Origin: BOG-932 sp965276835
Lineage (GTDB): Bacteria > Pseudomonadota > Alphaproteobacteria > BOG-932 > Roseiterribacteraceae
Assembly (NCBI GenBank): GCA_965276835.1
Contig: OZ255631.1
Location: 5,270,001 to 5,334,000, forward strand
DNA length: 64,000 bases
Direction: 5' to 3'
In this document: positions 61,398 to 64,000 of the stretch, piece after piece
Layout of the letters: every line of letters begins with the position of its first letter
How positions within the stretch are numbered: position 1 is the first letter of the stretch
Translations under genes and position numbers: made by a program
Notes under the pieces: generated by a model
The model's database searches: none
What the model was told of the DNA's origin: nothing
Seen by the model: only the letters and a program-made list of their open reading frames with translations

Positions 61398-63394
61398 GTT
61401 TCGATTAGCGCCAAAATTTCGCCGGTTTTAACGGTTTCGCCGGTCGAGCAGTAGATCTGTGTGACCTTGCCGGAGATCTGCGCCGGCAGGCTATACATCA
61501 GCTTCATTGCTTCCAGCACAATCACCGCATCGCCTTGGCTGACGATCTGGTCGGGTTCGATATTCAGCTTACTGATCAGCCCAGGTAAAGGCGCCACGAT
61601 CTGCCCGGCACCGGCCGCCTCGGACGCGGCCTGGATACCGGCGTTCTCGATCCGCGGCGCAATCTTGAACTCTGCGGCGCTGCCATTGTGGCTGAGGTCT
61701 ACGGTTTTGTGGTTGCAGACGAATTCATATTCTTGGATAGCGCCGCCCAATTCGACCGCCGCACGCTTGTTAGCCAGATCGATCTTTAGCACCGCTTCGG
61801 CGTCGTCATATCGGACCGAGAACTGGTTGCGGTCGTTGGTAATTTCGACTTCGACGGTATTGTCGGCGGTTGTGACATCGAGGGATACCCATCCGCGATG
61901 GCCGACGGCGCTTGTTACGCGAAAGCCGCCGAGCGTTTGCCAGGGTCCGAGACCGGCGTCCGCCGCGTTCATACCGCGCTGTACCGCCCATATGGCGCAG
62001 GCGGCTGCGATGTCGCCGGCGGTGTCGCCCATAGTGTCATGCCAGCCGTCGGGGAAGGCCTCGGCGATGAAGCGGGTGGTCAGGTCGCCGGCGCGGAACT
62101 GGGGGTGATCGACGATGTCGCGCAGGAAGGCCTGGCTGGACTTGATGCCCAGGATGGCGGTGTTGCTGAGCGCGGCGGAGAGGCGGGTGGCCGCAATCGT
62201 GCGGTCCGGGCCATAAGCGATGATCTTGGCGATCAGGGAATCGTAATAGGGCGTGACCACGCTGCCGGTCTGCACACCGGTGTCGGTCCGCACGCCTACA
62301 CCTGTGGGCGCGACGAACAGTTCGATTGCGCCGAGGGCGGGGCGATAGCCGGCGGCCGGGTCTTCGGCGGTGACCCGCGCCTCGATCGCCGAACCCTTGT
62401 GGGTGATATCTGTTTGGCTGAGCGGCAGGGTCTCGCCGTCGGCGACACGAATCTGCCATTCGACCAGATCCAGCCCGGTGATGAACTCGGTCACCGGATG
62501 TTCGACCTGCAGCCGCGTGTTCATCTCCAGGAACCAGGGGCCGCCCCCGTCAGCATCCAGGATGAACTCGACCGTGCCCAGCGAATCGTAGTCGATCGCC
62601 TTGCCCAGCTTGACCGCTGCATCGAACAGAGCGGACCGGATATCGTCGGACAGGTTGGGGGCAGGGGCCTCCTCGACGACCTTCTGGTAATTGCGCTGGA
62701 TCGAGCATTCGCGCTCGAACAGATGAACCAGGTTGCCGTGCTTGTCGCCGGCCAGCTGAACCTCGATATGACGGGGCCTGAGGATCAGCTTCTCGATCAG
62801 GAGCGATGGATCGCCGAACCCGGCCTCGGCCTCGGCACGGGCCAGCGCCAGCGCGGGGATCAGCTCCGCCTCGGCGTGGACCGCGCGCATGCCGCGCCCG
62901 CCCCCGCCGGCCGAGGCCTTGATCAGGACCGGGAAGCCGATGGACCTGGCTGCCTTCAGCAGCGTGTCGTCATCCTGCGCGCTGCCGTGATAGCCGGGAA
63001 CACACGGCACGCCCGCCGCCTCGGCGATGCGCTTGGATTCGATCTTCGATCCCATGCGCGCGATGGCGTTGGCCGACGGGCCGACCCAGGCAATCCCGTT
63101 CGCGGCGCAGAACTCCGCCAGCGCGACACGTTCGGACAGGAAACCGTAACCGGGATGGATCGCATCCGCCCCGGTCTGCTTTACCGCTGCCAATATGGCG
63201 TCGACATTCAGATAGGAGCCGGAGGCTTCGGCGGGGCCGATCCGCACCGCCTCGTCGGCGGTCGCGACATGCAGCGCGCCCTTGTCCGCATCGGAATAGA
63301 CCGCGACCGTGGCGATCCCCATATGTTTGCAGGTCCGCATGATACGGCAGGCAATCTCGCCGCGATTGGCGACGAGCAGTTTGCGGATTGTCAT
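61388..63394 (-). CDS. Biotin-dependent acyl-CoA carboxylase, biotin carboxylase/carrier subunit
   Basis: 668 aa. The biotin carboxylase part has KLLVANRGEIACRIMRTCKH, AIHPGYGFLSERVALAEFC, the ATP-grasp loop KASAGGGGRGMRAVH and EMNTRLQVEHPVTEFITGLD. A BT-type linker domain follows. The C-terminal carrier domain has VLEAMKLMYSLPAQ with the biotin lysine at about 631 (A-M-K-L rather than the common A-M-K-M). Architecture matches the alpha subunits of 3-methylcrotonyl-, geranyl- or propionyl-CoA carboxylases. The carboxyltransferase gene ends 2 bp upstream. With the oxidoreductase and MaoC it suggests branched- or terpenoid-acid degradation. Confidence 0.9.
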   Translation of the reverse strand: MTIRKLLVANRGEIACRIMRTCKHMGIATVAVYSDADKGALHVATADEAVRIGPAEASGSYLNVDAILAAVKQTGADAIHPGYGFLSERVALAEFCAANGIAWVGPSANAIARMGSKIESKRIAEAAGVPCVPGYHGSAQDDDTLLKAARSIGFPVLIKASAGGGGRGMRAVHAEAELIPALALARAEAEAGFGDPSLLIEKLILRPRHIEVQLAGDKHGNLVHLFERECSIQRNYQKVVEEAPAPNLSDDIRSALFDAAVKLGKAIDYDSLGTVEFILDADGGGPWFLEMNTRLQVEHPVTEFITGLDLVEWQIRVADGETLPLSQTDITHKGSAIEARVTAEDPAAGYRPALGAIELFVAPTGVGVRTDTGVQTGSVVTPYYDSLIAKIIAYGPDRTIAATRLSAALSNTAILGIKSSQAFLRDIVDHPQFRAGDLTTRFIAEAFPDGWHDTMGDTAGDIAAACAIWAVQRGMNAADAGLGPWQTLGGFRVTSAVGHRGWVSLDVTTADNTVEVEITNDRNQFSVRYDDAEAVLKIDLANKRAAVELGGAIQEYEFVCNHKTVDLSHNGSAAEFKIAPRIENAGIQAASEAAGAGQIVAPLPGLISKLNIEPDQIVSQGDAVIVLEAMKLMYSLPAQISGKVTQIYCSTGETVKTGEILALIETCP

Positions 63395-63396
63395 GA

Positions 63397-64000
<604 letters not shown>

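Overview
The window reads as alphaproteobacterial DNA, most likely a sphingomonad (Sphingomonadaceae). This is inferred from high GC, from lineage-typical small genes (sunset-domain, DUF6961-like, DUF2924/DUF3489 next to a large serine recombinase, a PAS_5-like protein) and from the catabolic gene style at the right end. It has two parts: a mosaic mobile island (about 1-43 kb) and a coherent metabolic/export block (about 43.4-64 kb).

Island, left (1-13.3 kb): a large serine recombinase running off the left edge, remnants of host genes (a LigD ligase piece without its catalytic lysine, a frameshifted DUF6961-like gene, a sunset-domain gene with one in-frame stop), small exported proteins and lipoproteins, then phage tail material: four tightly overlapped small minus-strand genes, a 931-aa tape-measure protein with a tail-lysozyme-like domain, an XRE repressor, two paralogous HTH proteins, an operator-like palindrome cluster, a repeat-rich structural protein and an SGNH-hydrolase tail protein. 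A truncated IS3-type transposase ends this part.

Island, middle (14-34 kb): a Clp-fold SDH-type serine proteinase with a coupled small gene, a DUF2513 protein, a three-gene cassette (GHKL ATPase, STAS-like DUF4325 protein, membrane protein), a SieB-like membrane protein, a YodC/DUF2158 protein, and a P4-like replication/integration module (iteron-like repeats, SF3 helicase/primase, AlpA-like HTH, unknown protein, tyrosine integrase). This is followed by a second large serine recombinase with DUF2924 and DUF3489 partners, an intact IS1182-type element, and a HEPN-like gene behind a broken partner.

Island, right (34-43 kb): an XRE regulator facing a GIY-YIG nuclease and an ADP-ribosylglycohydrolase, a phage packaging block (ParB-methyltransferase fusion, DUF5681 protein, large terminase), a MerR-like regulator, small orphan proteins, a frameshifted PAS_5 gene, CsbD, a single-domain response regulator and the 3' end of a formylglycine-generating-enzyme-like gene.

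Metabolic block (43.4-64 kb): two copies of the same four-gene set, [393-aa exported protein - DUF1592-type CxxCH protein - Tat-exported DUF1552 protein - COG4315 secreted-repeat protein], lie on opposite strands and point away from a central 2-oxoacid (indolepyruvate-type) ferredoxin oxidoreductase and a MaoC-type hydratase. One copy is extended by an exported VOC protein. An MFS transporter and a biotin-dependent acyl-CoA carboxylase (second subunit truncated at the right edge) follow. Four promoter regions in this block (before 43520, 49552, 49870 and 54161) carry the same oriented palindrome, GGAC-N5-GTCCTAYnTT, so the block is probably one regulon: an uncharacterised envelope redox module linked to CoA-dependent degradation of a branched or aromatic acid. 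This is the best candidate for an undescribed system. The substrate cannot be read from the sequence.
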